From Chitinophagales bacterium (GTDB lineage: Bacteria; Bacteroidota; Bacteroidia; Chitinophagales; CAIOSU01), in NCBI GenBank assembly GCA_026003335.1, contig BPHB01000001.1, positions 384,591-448,590 of the forward strand: a DNA stretch of 64,000 nucleotides, given 5' to 3'. This document shows, piece after piece, positions 1 through 8,263 of the stretch (position 1 is the first letter of the stretch; each line of letters starts with the position of its first letter). A program made the position numbers and the translations under genes. The notes beneath the pieces are model-generated. The model saw nothing but the letters and a program-made list of their open reading frames with translations. It had not been told where the DNA came from and made no database searches.

Positions 1-4
1 GTTT

Positions 5-22
5 TGCCGCTCATGTGCGGCA
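5..22. repeat. small hairpin at the window edge
   Basis: Perfect 6-bp arms TGCCGC and GCGGCA flank a 6-base loop. No T run follows on either strand, so it is at best a weak transcription end for the gene at 87-347 or for whatever lies left of the window. Nothing else is recognisable in bases 1-86. Confidence 0.35.
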
Positions 23-86
23 CAAATTAGACAAGGATTGTTAATTCCGCAAAGGAACAAGCTATGCGGGGATGATTTGCTGTTCG

Positions 87-347
87 TCAGAAGAGTTCGC
101 GCAGGTCTATAGTCTTGAGAAAGCCTTCCCAGTCCTCCTCGGTTTCAATGGCATAGATATCTTCAATCTTATTATCCTCCATGCCGTAATACACTTCCAC
201 ATAGAAGTCCATAAGACTGTAAATTTTGATAAGGTACTTGTTATAGCTTACTCTCTCTCCCACATATACGCCATTATCCCACAGGAAATTGGCTTTTGCA
301 TCCATCATAAGCCGGTTGAAGCGGGCGGCTGTCATGGTAGTTTTCAT
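87..347 (-). CDS. conserved small hypothetical protein (86 aa)
   Basis: I do not recognise a named domain. The 86-residue protein is acidic and aromatic-rich (LWDNGVYVGERV near residues 22-33, a Tyr/Phe-rich stretch, then an acidic tail with EDWEGFLK). It has no signal peptide or membrane segment, so it should be cytosolic. Composition is that of a genuine folded small protein, and a plus-strand ORF covering the same bases reads as low-quality sequence. It is divergent from the DUF5690 gene, with its start only 17 bases from that gene's first possible start, so the two share a very short promoter region. Function unknown; similar short proteins of this style occur widely in Bacteroidota. Confidence 0.6.
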   Translation of the reverse strand: MKTTMTAARFNRLMMDAKANFLWDNGVYVGERVSYNKYLIKIYSLMDFYVEVYYGMEDNKIEDIYAIETEEDWEGFLKTIDLRELF

Positions 348-364
348 GGGGTTTTGAGGTTTTT

Positions 365-1765
365 ATGAGGTGTTTACGGACAACCAGTATAAAGGTTGCC
401 CGGTTGGTTGAAGTCCTTTTCACTGACAACGGCAAGATGGTTTTTGAATACAGTAAAAAGCACTTACATTCACAGGCGCATTTTCCGGTGAAGCGATTTC
501 CTCTTACCGAGTGGCTGAAGCAGACCAATGGCTTCCTATTCTCTGTATATGCCATTATAGCTTCTTTCGGCACCTATTCCTGCATGTATGCCTACAGAAA
601 GCCCTTTACAGCAGCGGGTTTTGCCGATGAGCCTTCTTTTTTCGGCCTGGATTACAAATCAGCCCTGGTCATTGCTCAGGTTATCGGGTATACCTTGTCC
701 AAGTTTGCCGGCATAAAGGTTATCTCCGAAATGGATAACCGAAAGCGTACACGGGCCATTTTGGCACTGATTGGTATTGGACATGTTTCCCTGCTGCTGT
801 TTGGTTTATCGCCCCCAGCGTTGCGGCTGCTGTTTATTTTCATCAATGGTTTACCTCTTGGCATGGTGTGGGGTTTAGTGTTCAGTTATCTTGAAGGCAG
901 ACGCTTCACCGAATTTATGGGAGCAGGCCTGTGTGCCAGTTTCATATTCGCCTCAGGATTTGTAAAAACAGTTGGTAAGGCACTCATTGTAGATTACGGC
1001 ATTACGGAACATTGGATGCCTTTTGTTACCGGTGCGGTTTTCACACTTCCCCTGCTGTTGTTTACCTGGATGCTTGCTCAGATACCTCCGCCTTCGGAAG
1101 ATGATATCCTCCTGCGAACCAGGCGTGAACCTATGAACCGTTTTCAGCGCATACAGTTTTTCAGAAAATTCTCCACCGGACTTGTGCTGCTGATTATCAC
1201 CTACACCCTCCTAACGGCTTTCCGTGATCTGCGGGATAATTTCATGAATGAGGTGCTTATTGCTTTAGGTTATGATCGCCAGCCTGAGCTTTTTACTCAG
1301 ACGGAGCTGCCGGTAACGCTCGGTGTTCTTGGGTTGCTTGCGCTGATTATGTTTATCAAAAACAACCATTTGGCCCTTATGGTCAACCATGGGGTTATTC
1401 TTGCCGGATTATCTATAAACGGACTCTGCACACTGGGATATCAAGCCGGCCTTATTGACCCGATATGGTGGATTATCCTGACCGGCTTTGGGGCATATAT
1501 GGCCTATATTCCTTTTAATGCCATTTTATTTGAACGACTTATTGCTGCGTTCAGGCATGTCGGAAATGCGGGCTTTTTAATTTACATAGCAGATTCTTTC
1601 GGTTATCTGGGAAGTGTAGCTACCCTGTTCTATAAAAACTTTGGCCAGGCAGCATTGAGCTGGCTGGGCTTTTTTATTTATTCCAACTATGCGCTCTCCA
1701 TTGTGGGTGTGTTGCTCACCCTTGCTGCACTGATATACTTCAGGCAGAAAAAACCAACCGGATAA
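365..1765 (+). CDS. DUF5690 family multi-pass membrane protein
   Basis: A 466-residue polytopic membrane protein that resembles the DUF5690 family, a Bacteroidota group with a major-facilitator-like layout. About 12 hydrophobic segments begin near residue 55, after the stretch TEWLKQTNGFLF. The first segment carries SFGTYSCMYAYRKPFTAAGF, which is typical of the family; a basic cytoplasmic loop (RRFTEF) sits near residue 180 and a longer loop with LRTRREPMNRF near residue 255. The substrate is unknown. The first 24 residues fit poorly with the rest, and an ATG at 437 may be the true start. It is followed 49 bases later by pyrD in the same direction, so a shared transcript is likely but a functional link is not evident. 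Confidence 0.75.
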   Translation: MRCLRTTSIKVARLVEVLFTDNGKMVFEYSKKHLHSQAHFPVKRFPLTEWLKQTNGFLFSVYAIIASFGTYSCMYAYRKPFTAAGFADEPSFFGLDYKSALVIAQVIGYTLSKFAGIKVISEMDNRKRTRAILALIGIGHVSLLLFGLSPPALRLLFIFINGLPLGMVWGLVFSYLEGRRFTEFMGAGLCASFIFASGFVKTVGKALIVDYGITEHWMPFVTGAVFTLPLLLFTWMLAQIPPPSEDDILLRTRREPMNRFQRIQFFRKFSTGLVLLIITYTLLTAFRDLRDNFMNEVLIALGYDRQPELFTQTELPVTLGVLGLLALIMFIKNNHLALMVNHGVILAGLSINGLCTLGYQAGLIDPIWWIILTGFGAYMAYIPFNAILFERLIAAFRHVGNAGFLIYIADSFGYLGSVATLFYKNFGQAALSWLGFFIYSNYALSIVGVLLTLAALIYFRQKKPTG

Positions 1766-1814
1766 TTAAGAGGCTTTTGCCCTGCTGGCAGCAGTGGAGT
1801 ATTTTTGAGGTGGC

Positions 1815-2843
1815 ATGTACAAGCTATTTTTCCGCCCGCTGCTTTTCCTGCTTCCTCCGGAAACTGCCCACTCCCTTACTCTTTGGCTGCTCAAAGCATT
1901 TTTAAAGGTGCCGCTTGCAAAATCCCTGCTGCATGCGCTGTATTCGGTCTCTAATCGCTCACTGGAGCGTAGCTTGTTCGGGCTTACTTTTCCGAACTAC
2001 GTGGGATTGGCAGCGGGTTTTGATAAAAACGCCCGCTACATTGACGAACTGGCATGCTTTGGATTTGGCTTTATTGAAGTGGGCACGATTACTCCCCTGC
2101 CGCAACCGGGCAACAGCAAACCACGGGTATTCAGACTTCCTCAGGACCGCGCGTTGATTAATAGGATGGGATTCAACAATGACGGTGCACATGTCATTGC
2201 TCAGCGCCTGAAAAAAAGAAAAAGTAAAATCATCATCGGTGCAAACATTGGTAAAAACAAACATACCCCCAACGAAAAAGCAGCAGAAGATTATGTAAAA
2301 TGTTTTGACATACTTAATGATTATGTAGATTATTTTACTATCAACGTGAGCTCTCCCAACACTCCCGGGTTACGTGATTTGCAGAGTAAAGAGCCGCTGC
2401 AACAAATTCTCCGTGCCGTGCAGGCAAGAAACAAACTGCTCCCCCGAAAAAAGCCGGTTCTGCTCAAAATAGCTCCCGATCTTACACATAGTCAATTGGA
2501 TGACATCATCACCATTTGCCAGGAGGAAGGGATAGATGGTATCATCGCTACCAATACTACTCAGATGCGTCCACATCTGAAAACAGATACAGCACGCATT
2601 CAGTGCATTGGTGAAGGTGGGCTAAGCGGTGAACCACTCAGGGAGCTAGCTACCCGTGTTATAGATTATCTGCGTTCACACAGTAAGCTGCCCGTTATAG
2701 GAACAGGAGGCATCATGAGCAAAGCAGATGCTGATAAAAAATTGCAGGCTGGTGCCCTGCTTTTGCAGGTTTATACAGGCTTTATCTACGAAGGCCCTTC
2801 ATTGGTAAAAAAAATTCTCCAAAAAGGAAACCAGAACCGTTAA
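1815..2843 (+). CDS. pyrD: dihydroorotate dehydrogenase (quinone), class 2
   Basis: Oxidises dihydroorotate to orotate in de novo pyrimidine synthesis, passing electrons from FMN to membrane quinone. At 342 residues it has the class 2 length, with an N-terminal amphipathic/hydrophobic helix (residues 1-45) that docks on the inner membrane. Visible signatures are GLAAGFDKNA near 64-73, the FMN region NRMGFNNDG near 116-124, and NVSSPNTPGLR at 177-187 containing the catalytic Ser used by class 2 enzymes. The C-terminal phosphate-binding segment IGTGGIMS precedes LLLQVYTGFIYEGP. The histidine kinase gene starts 7 bases after its stop. The ATG is preceded by a weak GAGGT-like site. Confidence 0.96.
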   Translation: MYKLFFRPLLFLLPPETAHSLTLWLLKAFLKVPLAKSLLHALYSVSNRSLERSLFGLTFPNYVGLAAGFDKNARYIDELACFGFGFIEVGTITPLPQPGNSKPRVFRLPQDRALINRMGFNNDGAHVIAQRLKKRKSKIIIGANIGKNKHTPNEKAAEDYVKCFDILNDYVDYFTINVSSPNTPGLRDLQSKEPLQQILRAVQARNKLLPRKKPVLLKIAPDLTHSQLDDIITICQEEGIDGIIATNTTQMRPHLKTDTARIQCIGEGGLSGEPLRELATRVIDYLRSHSKLPVIGTGGIMSKADADKKLQAGALLLQVYTGFIYEGPSLVKKILQKGNQNR

Positions 2844-2850
2844 CAGTTCC

Positions 2851-3858
2851 ATGAGAATACTCCCTACACGCCCCTTGCTTATTTTTTACATCCTTGTTTT
2901 ATATGTGTTTGCCTCTTTTACCTGGTGGTCTTACCTGTTGCTAAAGAAAAATAAAGCCACTTTTGAAGAACGAGTGCAGCTGGAAATACTTAAAAAGCAA
3001 TATGGAACAAATGCTCTGCAGCAGATACCGGATTACCTGACTACTGCCGAAGGCAAAAAATTGCTCCGGCAATATGAGCGACAAAAGTGGATGATAGCAG
3101 GTGAAGGTCTGGTGTTTATGATATTGTTGGTGATGGGTTCTATTCGTCTGTTACAAACGTTCCGGAAAGAAATGCGTCTGGCGCAACAACAAAGCAATTT
3201 CTTATTATCCGTAACCCATGAACTGAAATCTCCGTTGGCTTCTGTTAAGCTCTCCCTGCAAACCCTGCTTCGGAGAGTTCAACTAGAGGCGAAATACAAA
3301 AACCTCATTGATAATTCTATTGAAGACATTGACCGCCTCACAACCCTGGTGGATAATCTGCTCTATGCTGCCCGTATGGAAGATGATTCTTTTTCGCTGC
3401 ACCGCGAAAAAACAGATATATCCGATTTAACCCGACATGTCATACGGCACATCACCGGCCTGGCAAAGGATGGTGTAACCGTCAAAACCTGTATTCAGGA
3501 TAATCTGGTGCTCCATACCGATAAAATGGCATGGAGTTCCCTTGTTCAGAATCTGGTGGAAAATGCCATGAAATATTCACCTCCCCCGGCATGCATTGAA
3601 GTGCACCTGAAAAAAGAGCATGGACATATCGTACTCACCGTGAAGGATAATGGCATTGGCATCGCTCCGGAAGAAAGAGCCAATATTTTCAAGAAATTTT
3701 ATCGCATCGGCAATGAAGAAACCCGAAGAACAAAGGGTACAGGACTGGGCCTTTTCATAGTAAAAAAAATTGTTGAACTGCATAAAGGTAAAATCACCCT
3801 CAGTGATAATGAACCCAAAGGAACAATTTTCAGAATTGTGATTCCGGATACCGAGTAG
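2851..3858 (+). CDS. membrane sensor histidine kinase
   Basis: Two-component sensor kinase of 335 residues. Transmembrane helices lie near residues 8-30 and 82-102 and bracket a short periplasmic loop of about 50 residues. There is no recognisable HAMP or PAS domain. The phosphoacceptor is His123 in SVTHELKSPLAS. The ATP-binding domain has an N box (ENAMKYS, Asn238), a G1 box (DNGIGIAPE near 266-274), an F box (FKKFYRIG) and a G2 box (GTGLGLFI near 296-303). No response regulator gene adjoins it. The nearest receiver protein is at 10.6 kb in the polysaccharide locus, so the partner is unknown. It follows pyrD by 7 bases and converges on aceK. Confidence 0.92.
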   Translation: MRILPTRPLLIFYILVLYVFASFTWWSYLLLKKNKATFEERVQLEILKKQYGTNALQQIPDYLTTAEGKKLLRQYERQKWMIAGEGLVFMILLVMGSIRLLQTFRKEMRLAQQQSNFLLSVTHELKSPLASVKLSLQTLLRRVQLEAKYKNLIDNSIEDIDRLTTLVDNLLYAARMEDDSFSLHREKTDISDLTRHVIRHITGLAKDGVTVKTCIQDNLVLHTDKMAWSSLVQNLVENAMKYSPPPACIEVHLKKEHGHIVLTVKDNGIGIAPEERANIFKKFYRIGNEETRRTKGTGLGLFIVKKIVELHKGKITLSDNEPKGTIFRIVIPDTE

Positions 3859-3873
3859 GTGGATGGCACAATA

Positions 3874-5601
3874 TCAGATGACGCGCTTGTGAAACCGTTG
3901 TTCCCTACGATAGGGATACACATCCAGAATTTCACCCCTTTCCTGCCGCTGCTGCATGGTATGCCAGAATTCCACGGTAAAAATATCCGCATGGTGTTGC
4001 AGGAATGCATCAGCTAGCCGGCCGGGAGGAAGCAGAAAATGCTTCAGCTCTTCGGGAAACACATCATTTTCATTGACCGAATACCACGGCTCACCGGACA
4101 ACTCCTCTTCCTCGTCACGTGCAGCCGGAAGCCTGCGGAAATTGCATTCGGTGACAAAACAAAGCTCATCATAATCATAAAACACCACCCGCCCGTGGCG
4201 GGTAACCCCGAAATTTTTTATCAGCAGGTCACCCGGAAAAATATTAACCGCAGCCAGCTCCTTGATGGCATTGCCGTAATCTATAATGGCTTCTATGGCT
4301 TCTTTTTCACTGGCATGTTGCAGGTAAATGTTCAGAGGTGTCATTTTGCGCTCAATATAACAATGCTTTAATACCACCCTGTCTTCATCAAGCATGATGC
4401 TTCTGGAAGCCGTGTGCAGCAGCTCTTCCAGCAGTGCAGGATCAAAGCGGTTTCTTTCATAAACCAGATACTCAAACTCCTGAGCATCGGCAAGGCGCCC
4501 GGCACGATCGTGTAAAAACACAATGCGATATTTCTCCATCACTTTTTGACGCGTGGTGTTTTTGGGCGGGTCAAAGACATCCTTGATGACCTTAAAGACG
4601 ATATTCATCGTGGGAAGAGTAAATACTGCCATCACCATACCTTTCACTCCAGGAGCCCATTCAAAGCGATCAGTTGTGGCAGAGAGATGTTTCTGTATTT
4701 CTCTGAAAAGAACGGTTTTGCCATGTTTATCACAGCCGATGGAGTTATATAATTCCGACCTTCTTTTTTCGGGCATGATAGACTTCAAAAACTTCATCAG
4801 CAAAAGCGTATTCTCCACATCTACCAGAAAATAAGAGCGCGTAAAACTGAATATCAGGCTTGCATCCGTCTCTGTAAGCAACACGGCATCTATGATGATA
4901 CCGGTATCAAACGGATTGAGCAGGGCAAGAATAAAAGGCATCACCTGGCTGCCGCGCACAATACGACCGATAATATATGCCCCTTTGTTGCGGAAAAAAA
5001 CCGGTCGGATAAGCTCCATACGATCAAAACGGAAGTCGCCAAAGGTGCTTACCAACTGTTCTTTGATGCGGTTGCTGATCAGGTGAATGTAATAATCCGG
5101 ATTATCATAACTGACAAAAAAAGGATAGTAGCTCAGAATACCCTTTATCGTTTCATAGGTTGAACCGTAAAAAGGAAATACATGACAGAGTTCATGTATA
5201 TCATTGACAAGGGGTTCGTCTCGGATCTGAACAAATTCAATTTCCTCATCGACACCTTGTCCGGGGAAAGTTTTGCGGATTAAGGAGTTGTAGAACGTTT
5301 CTGCTAATTCATAGTCTTTCCGGTCTCGCACCTCTTCCTGATACACTGCTTTGAGCATCCGCCATACCTCTTTATGAGTCAGCAGGTCACCTAAAATTTT
5401 TTTGAGTGCATACAGCACCTGCTCTGATTCTCTTTTATACAGTTCAAGACGTTCCTTGGAATCATACTGTATTCCATGCCAGTTTCTCCGCTCAAACCGC
5501 AAACGGGCACGCCTGGTGATTTCCATGAATTTATTCCGGTAATTGTAAAATCCCTCTGCAATAAGAAGTGCAGCCTGCTGAATAATATCGGGAGCAATCA
5601 T
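3874..5601 (-). CDS. aceK: isocitrate dehydrogenase kinase/phosphatase
   Basis: Bifunctional enzyme that phosphorylates and dephosphorylates isocitrate dehydrogenase, switching carbon between the TCA cycle and the glyoxylate shunt. Its 575 residues match the usual length of about 578. The N-terminal regulatory half (1-310) is followed by a protein-kinase-like lobe. Visible residues include the ATP-binding Lys in IVFKVIKD near 340, an Asp in DRAGRLADAQEFE near 370, the catalytic Asp and Asn in FPGDLLIKNFG (about 457 and 463), and metal-binding Asps in FYDYDEL near 475-478. These align with the Escherichia coli numbering I remember. In enterobacteria aceK follows aceBA; here it sits with a fructosamine-kinase-like gene and no shunt enzyme is present in the window. 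It probably ends the operon that starts at 7199. Confidence 0.95.
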   Translation of the reverse strand: MIAPDIIQQAALLIAEGFYNYRNKFMEITRRARLRFERRNWHGIQYDSKERLELYKRESEQVLYALKKILGDLLTHKEVWRMLKAVYQEEVRDRKDYELAETFYNSLIRKTFPGQGVDEEIEFVQIRDEPLVNDIHELCHVFPFYGSTYETIKGILSYYPFFVSYDNPDYYIHLISNRIKEQLVSTFGDFRFDRMELIRPVFFRNKGAYIIGRIVRGSQVMPFILALLNPFDTGIIIDAVLLTETDASLIFSFTRSYFLVDVENTLLLMKFLKSIMPEKRRSELYNSIGCDKHGKTVLFREIQKHLSATTDRFEWAPGVKGMVMAVFTLPTMNIVFKVIKDVFDPPKNTTRQKVMEKYRIVFLHDRAGRLADAQEFEYLVYERNRFDPALLEELLHTASRSIMLDEDRVVLKHCYIERKMTPLNIYLQHASEKEAIEAIIDYGNAIKELAAVNIFPGDLLIKNFGVTRHGRVVFYDYDELCFVTECNFRRLPAARDEEEELSGEPWYSVNENDVFPEELKHFLLPPGRLADAFLQHHADIFTVEFWHTMQQRQERGEILDVYPYRREQRFHKRVI

Positions 5602-5651
5602 GCCTTGATGCGCAAAAAATAGTAAAAACCCGATTGGTTCAGGCTATTTTT

Positions 5652-6530
5652 TTACGCATAACACCTGAGTATTCGTTCAATAGCCGGTAAATAAGAAGAG
5701 CCAAACAGATTCAGATGTACCAGCAACGGATAAAGGTTACAAATATCTTTACGTGCATCAAATCCATTCGCAAGCGGGAAAGCATCCTGATAGGCATCAT
5801 AAAACCGCTGGTCAAACCCTCCAAAGAGCATGGTAAATGCAATCTCCATTTCACGATGGCCAAAGTAAACTGCCGGGTCCACCAGACAGGCATAACCATC
5901 ATCCGCTACTATAAAGTTGCCGCTCCATAAATCTCCATGTAACAATGCAGGGGGTTCATCGGGAAAGAGGTCAGGTATTTTCTTGTAGAGCTGTTCCAAG
6001 CTGCGTTGATGGGCCGCTGCGATCAGCCCAGCTGCATACGCGAGGCTTGCCTGCCTCCGTAAGCGCTCTTCAACAAAAAAGGAAGACCATTGCTGATGCC
6101 TGCAATTGTATTGAGGAAGGGAGCCGATATAATTATCACTATCCAGTCCAAAATACGGAGCTGTATGTCTGTGCAGAAGTGCTAGTGACTGGCCGAAGTT
6201 TTCCCAAAAATTTTTTCTTCTCTGTTGAGGACGGATGTATTCCAGTAAAAGAAAAGCCTTTTCATTCCAATAGCCAGAGGTGATGACAGAGGGTACACGT
6301 ATTGTTCGGGAAGCGGCCAGCATGGCAAGTCCTTTTGCCTCCGCTTCAAACATCTGCGGATAAAGGGCTGCCCGGTTGTATTTGATAAAAAAATCACTCG
6401 CATTTGATTGCAATCGGAAAGTATAATGGATACACCCTCCGCCAATGGCTTCCGCGGATTTAATTTTTACCGGCTCGCCACAATGCCTTGTCAGTACATC
6501 CTCAAGATAGCGGATAAAAGATTGCTCCAC
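5652..6530 (-). CDS. fructosamine kinase family protein
   Basis: A 292-residue kinase of the fructosamine-3-kinase/ketosamine-kinase fold, which phosphorylates sugar adducts on proteins or free amines so that they can break down. Visible motifs are a Gly-rich N-lobe (AIGGGCIHYTFRL near 25-37), a Lys in FFIKYN near 46-51, the catalytic loop LLHGDLWSGNF near 195-205, and the metal-binding DPAVYFGHREMEIA just after. The N-terminal residues resemble bacterial fructosamine kinases rather than choline kinases. It lies 50 bases upstream of aceK and 33 bases downstream of the START-domain gene on the same strand, so co-transcription is likely. The substrate cannot be read from sequence. Confidence 0.9.
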   Translation of the reverse strand: MEQSFIRYLEDVLTRHCGEPVKIKSAEAIGGGCIHYTFRLQSNASDFFIKYNRAALYPQMFEAEAKGLAMLAASRTIRVPSVITSGYWNEKAFLLLEYIRPQQRRKNFWENFGQSLALLHRHTAPYFGLDSDNYIGSLPQYNCRHQQWSSFFVEERLRRQASLAYAAGLIAAAHQRSLEQLYKKIPDLFPDEPPALLHGDLWSGNFIVADDGYACLVDPAVYFGHREMEIAFTMLFGGFDQRFYDAYQDAFPLANGFDARKDICNLYPLLVHLNLFGSSYLPAIERILRCYA

Positions 6531-6563
6531 ACCAGGCAGATGAAAGGGATTTGCCTCCGTCTG

Positions 6564-7199
6564 TTATTTCTTTTCCAGCAGGAGTTTGAGGTTCTTTAAA
6601 GTATTCAGCGGATTGTCGGTGACCGTAAGATTAGAAATCCATTCGGGCACCGAGCCGCCCGGGTCCACATGCGAAATAAAAGTGACTTCCACAAGATTTT
6701 CGTCTACCTGAATCAATTCCCATACGCTTTGTGTATCGGGTACACGCACTACTCCGTCCTTAGGCGGCAAATACGTAGGCTCTCCAACACTTACTATCTT
6801 CACTTTGCCATCTTCTGCTTTTTCTATTCTGAAGCGGGCTACCACATCGCGATTATTGACAGGCCAAGGAGCTTCCGCTTCATAGTAAACATAAAACTCA
6901 TTGTCAGAGATTTTTTTCAGCAGCCGACTGGCTTTCACCCGATCCATCCATTGATTGTGATGATCAGCATCCGTGAGCATATCAAAAACCTTCTTGATAT
7001 CTGAATGTATAAACACCACTGCTTTGGAGGCTTTCAGATCTGAATTTTCCAGCTTACGGGTATAAACCTTGACTCCGTCTTTGTCTTTGGCCAGTGTCCA
7101 GTCATTTTGGGCATAAGCCTCAGACACTGCACCTCCACTCAACCATACTAGGCACAATACAAGGCATTGAAGAGGGTAAAATTGTTTCTTACGGATCAT
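6564..7199 (-). CDS. secreted START domain-containing protein
   Basis: A 211-residue protein with a signal peptide (basic start MIRKKQ, hydrophobic 10-26, cleavage likely after AYAQ near 31). It is followed by one START-like lipid-binding domain: WTLAKDKDGVKVYTRK, a central WPVNNRDVVARF and a C-terminal helix NTLKNLKLLLEKK. START domains bind sterols or phospholipids in a deep cavity. In Bacteroidota, periplasmic forms like this are common but the ligand is unknown. It heads the minus-strand group with the fructosamine-kinase-like gene and aceK. The nearby plus-strand acyltransferase at 7352 is another lipid-related gene, transcribed divergently across a 152-base gap. Confidence 0.85.
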   Translation of the reverse strand: MIRKKQFYPLQCLVLCLVWLSGGAVSEAYAQNDWTLAKDKDGVKVYTRKLENSDLKASKAVVFIHSDIKKVFDMLTDADHHNQWMDRVKASRLLKKISDNEFYVYYEAEAPWPVNNRDVVARFRIEKAEDGKVKIVSVGEPTYLPPKDGVVRVPDTQSVWELIQVDENLVEVTFISHVDPGGSVPEWISNLTVTDNPLNTLKNLKLLLEKK

Positions 7200-7351
7200 G
7201 AGGCTAAATTTAATTCATGCTGTTCACATTTTAATCTGAATGGTGTTCCATTTCCCGAAACGTTTTCCGGCTACTGAACAGGTGTGTACAAAATTAACGA
7301 TTAGTCCCCTTATTCTAATCCGTTGCAGACTTTGTAATTTAGCTGTTCCCT

Positions 7352-8194
7352 ATGTCAGAAGATGCGTTTAACGGCTATCGTTTGAAGCGGTTTACTCCGC
7401 CACCGGTTGGATGGATTGAAGAATTCGCCCGGCCGCTGAAAATGTATTTCCGGCCGGAGTATTTCGGAATAGATGATGTAGATGGCTCCAAACCTGCCCT
7501 TTTTGTAACCAATCATACTATCTACGGACTCACAGACGGGTTGCTGTTCGGCCTGGAACTTTTTAAAAGAAAAAACATCTTCCTGCGTCCGCTGGTAGAT
7601 AATCTGCATTTTGAAATTCCGGTATGGCGTGACTGGATTCCCAAAATTGGTTTCGTAAGGGCAAGTCATGAAAATTGTGCCGCTCTGATGGAAGCCGGAG
7701 AGCATGTGTTGGTATTTCCCGGTGGCGGACGGGAAACCTGTAAGCGAAAGGGCGAAGCCTATACGCTGATATGGAAAAATCACCTCGGATTTGCCCGTAT
7801 GGCTATTCAATACGGTTACGACATTATTCCTGTAGCCCAGGTAGGCGGAGATGATACCTTTGATATTGTTGCCGATGCGGATGATATCATGAAATCATGG
7901 ATCGGACGCTTCATCCGCGATTCTAAAATGCTTAAAAAATATTTTCGCGGTGGAGATAATATTCCTCCCATCAGCAAAGGCCTGTTTGGATTGTGGGGCA
8001 TCCCCAAGCCCGTAAAACTCTATGTTTCTTTCGGTGAACGTATAGAAACTTCTCGATTTAAACATAAATTTGCCAACGAGGATAACCTCTGGCAACTACG
8101 CAACGAAGTAGAGCTGGTCATGAACAGACAATTCATCACCTTGCTGTTATATCGTAAAATGCAAAGAAAGGGCTGGCTGAAGTTGTGGGGTTGA
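7352..8194 (+). CDS. lysophospholipid/DGAT-like acyltransferase
   Basis: A 280-residue acyltransferase of the PlsC/LPLAT superfamily, closer in motifs to the diacylglycerol-acyltransferase branch. Block I is NHTIYGLTDG near residues 52-61. Block III is VFPGGGRET near 127-135, followed by KGEAYTLIWKNHLGFARMA. There is a conserved PVAQVGGDDTFD near 165-176. It has no clear transmembrane helix, so it would be peripheral on the inner face of the membrane and would acylate a lipid acceptor. No operon partner is evident: the next gene starts 69 bases on and is an unrelated secreted protease. The inverted repeat GATTAG/CTAATC at 7299-7304/7315-7320 lies 32 bases upstream of the start and could be regulatory. 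Confidence 0.85.
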   Translation: MSEDAFNGYRLKRFTPPPVGWIEEFARPLKMYFRPEYFGIDDVDGSKPALFVTNHTIYGLTDGLLFGLELFKRKNIFLRPLVDNLHFEIPVWRDWIPKIGFVRASHENCAALMEAGEHVLVFPGGGRETCKRKGEAYTLIWKNHLGFARMAIQYGYDIIPVAQVGGDDTFDIVADADDIMKSWIGRFIRDSKMLKKYFRGGDNIPPISKGLFGLWGIPKPVKLYVSFGERIETSRFKHKFANEDNLWQLRNEVELVMNRQFITLLLYRKMQRKGWLKLWG

Positions 8195-8263
8195 ACAGTA
8201 ATCTCCTCCTAACAACCGGAACGACAATTTTATTACCGTGTATTATTAAACACCTTTGAACCT

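Noticed and set aside
2-86. Short reading frames at the left edge
   Set aside because: Too short to judge; the neighbouring gene would lie outside the window.
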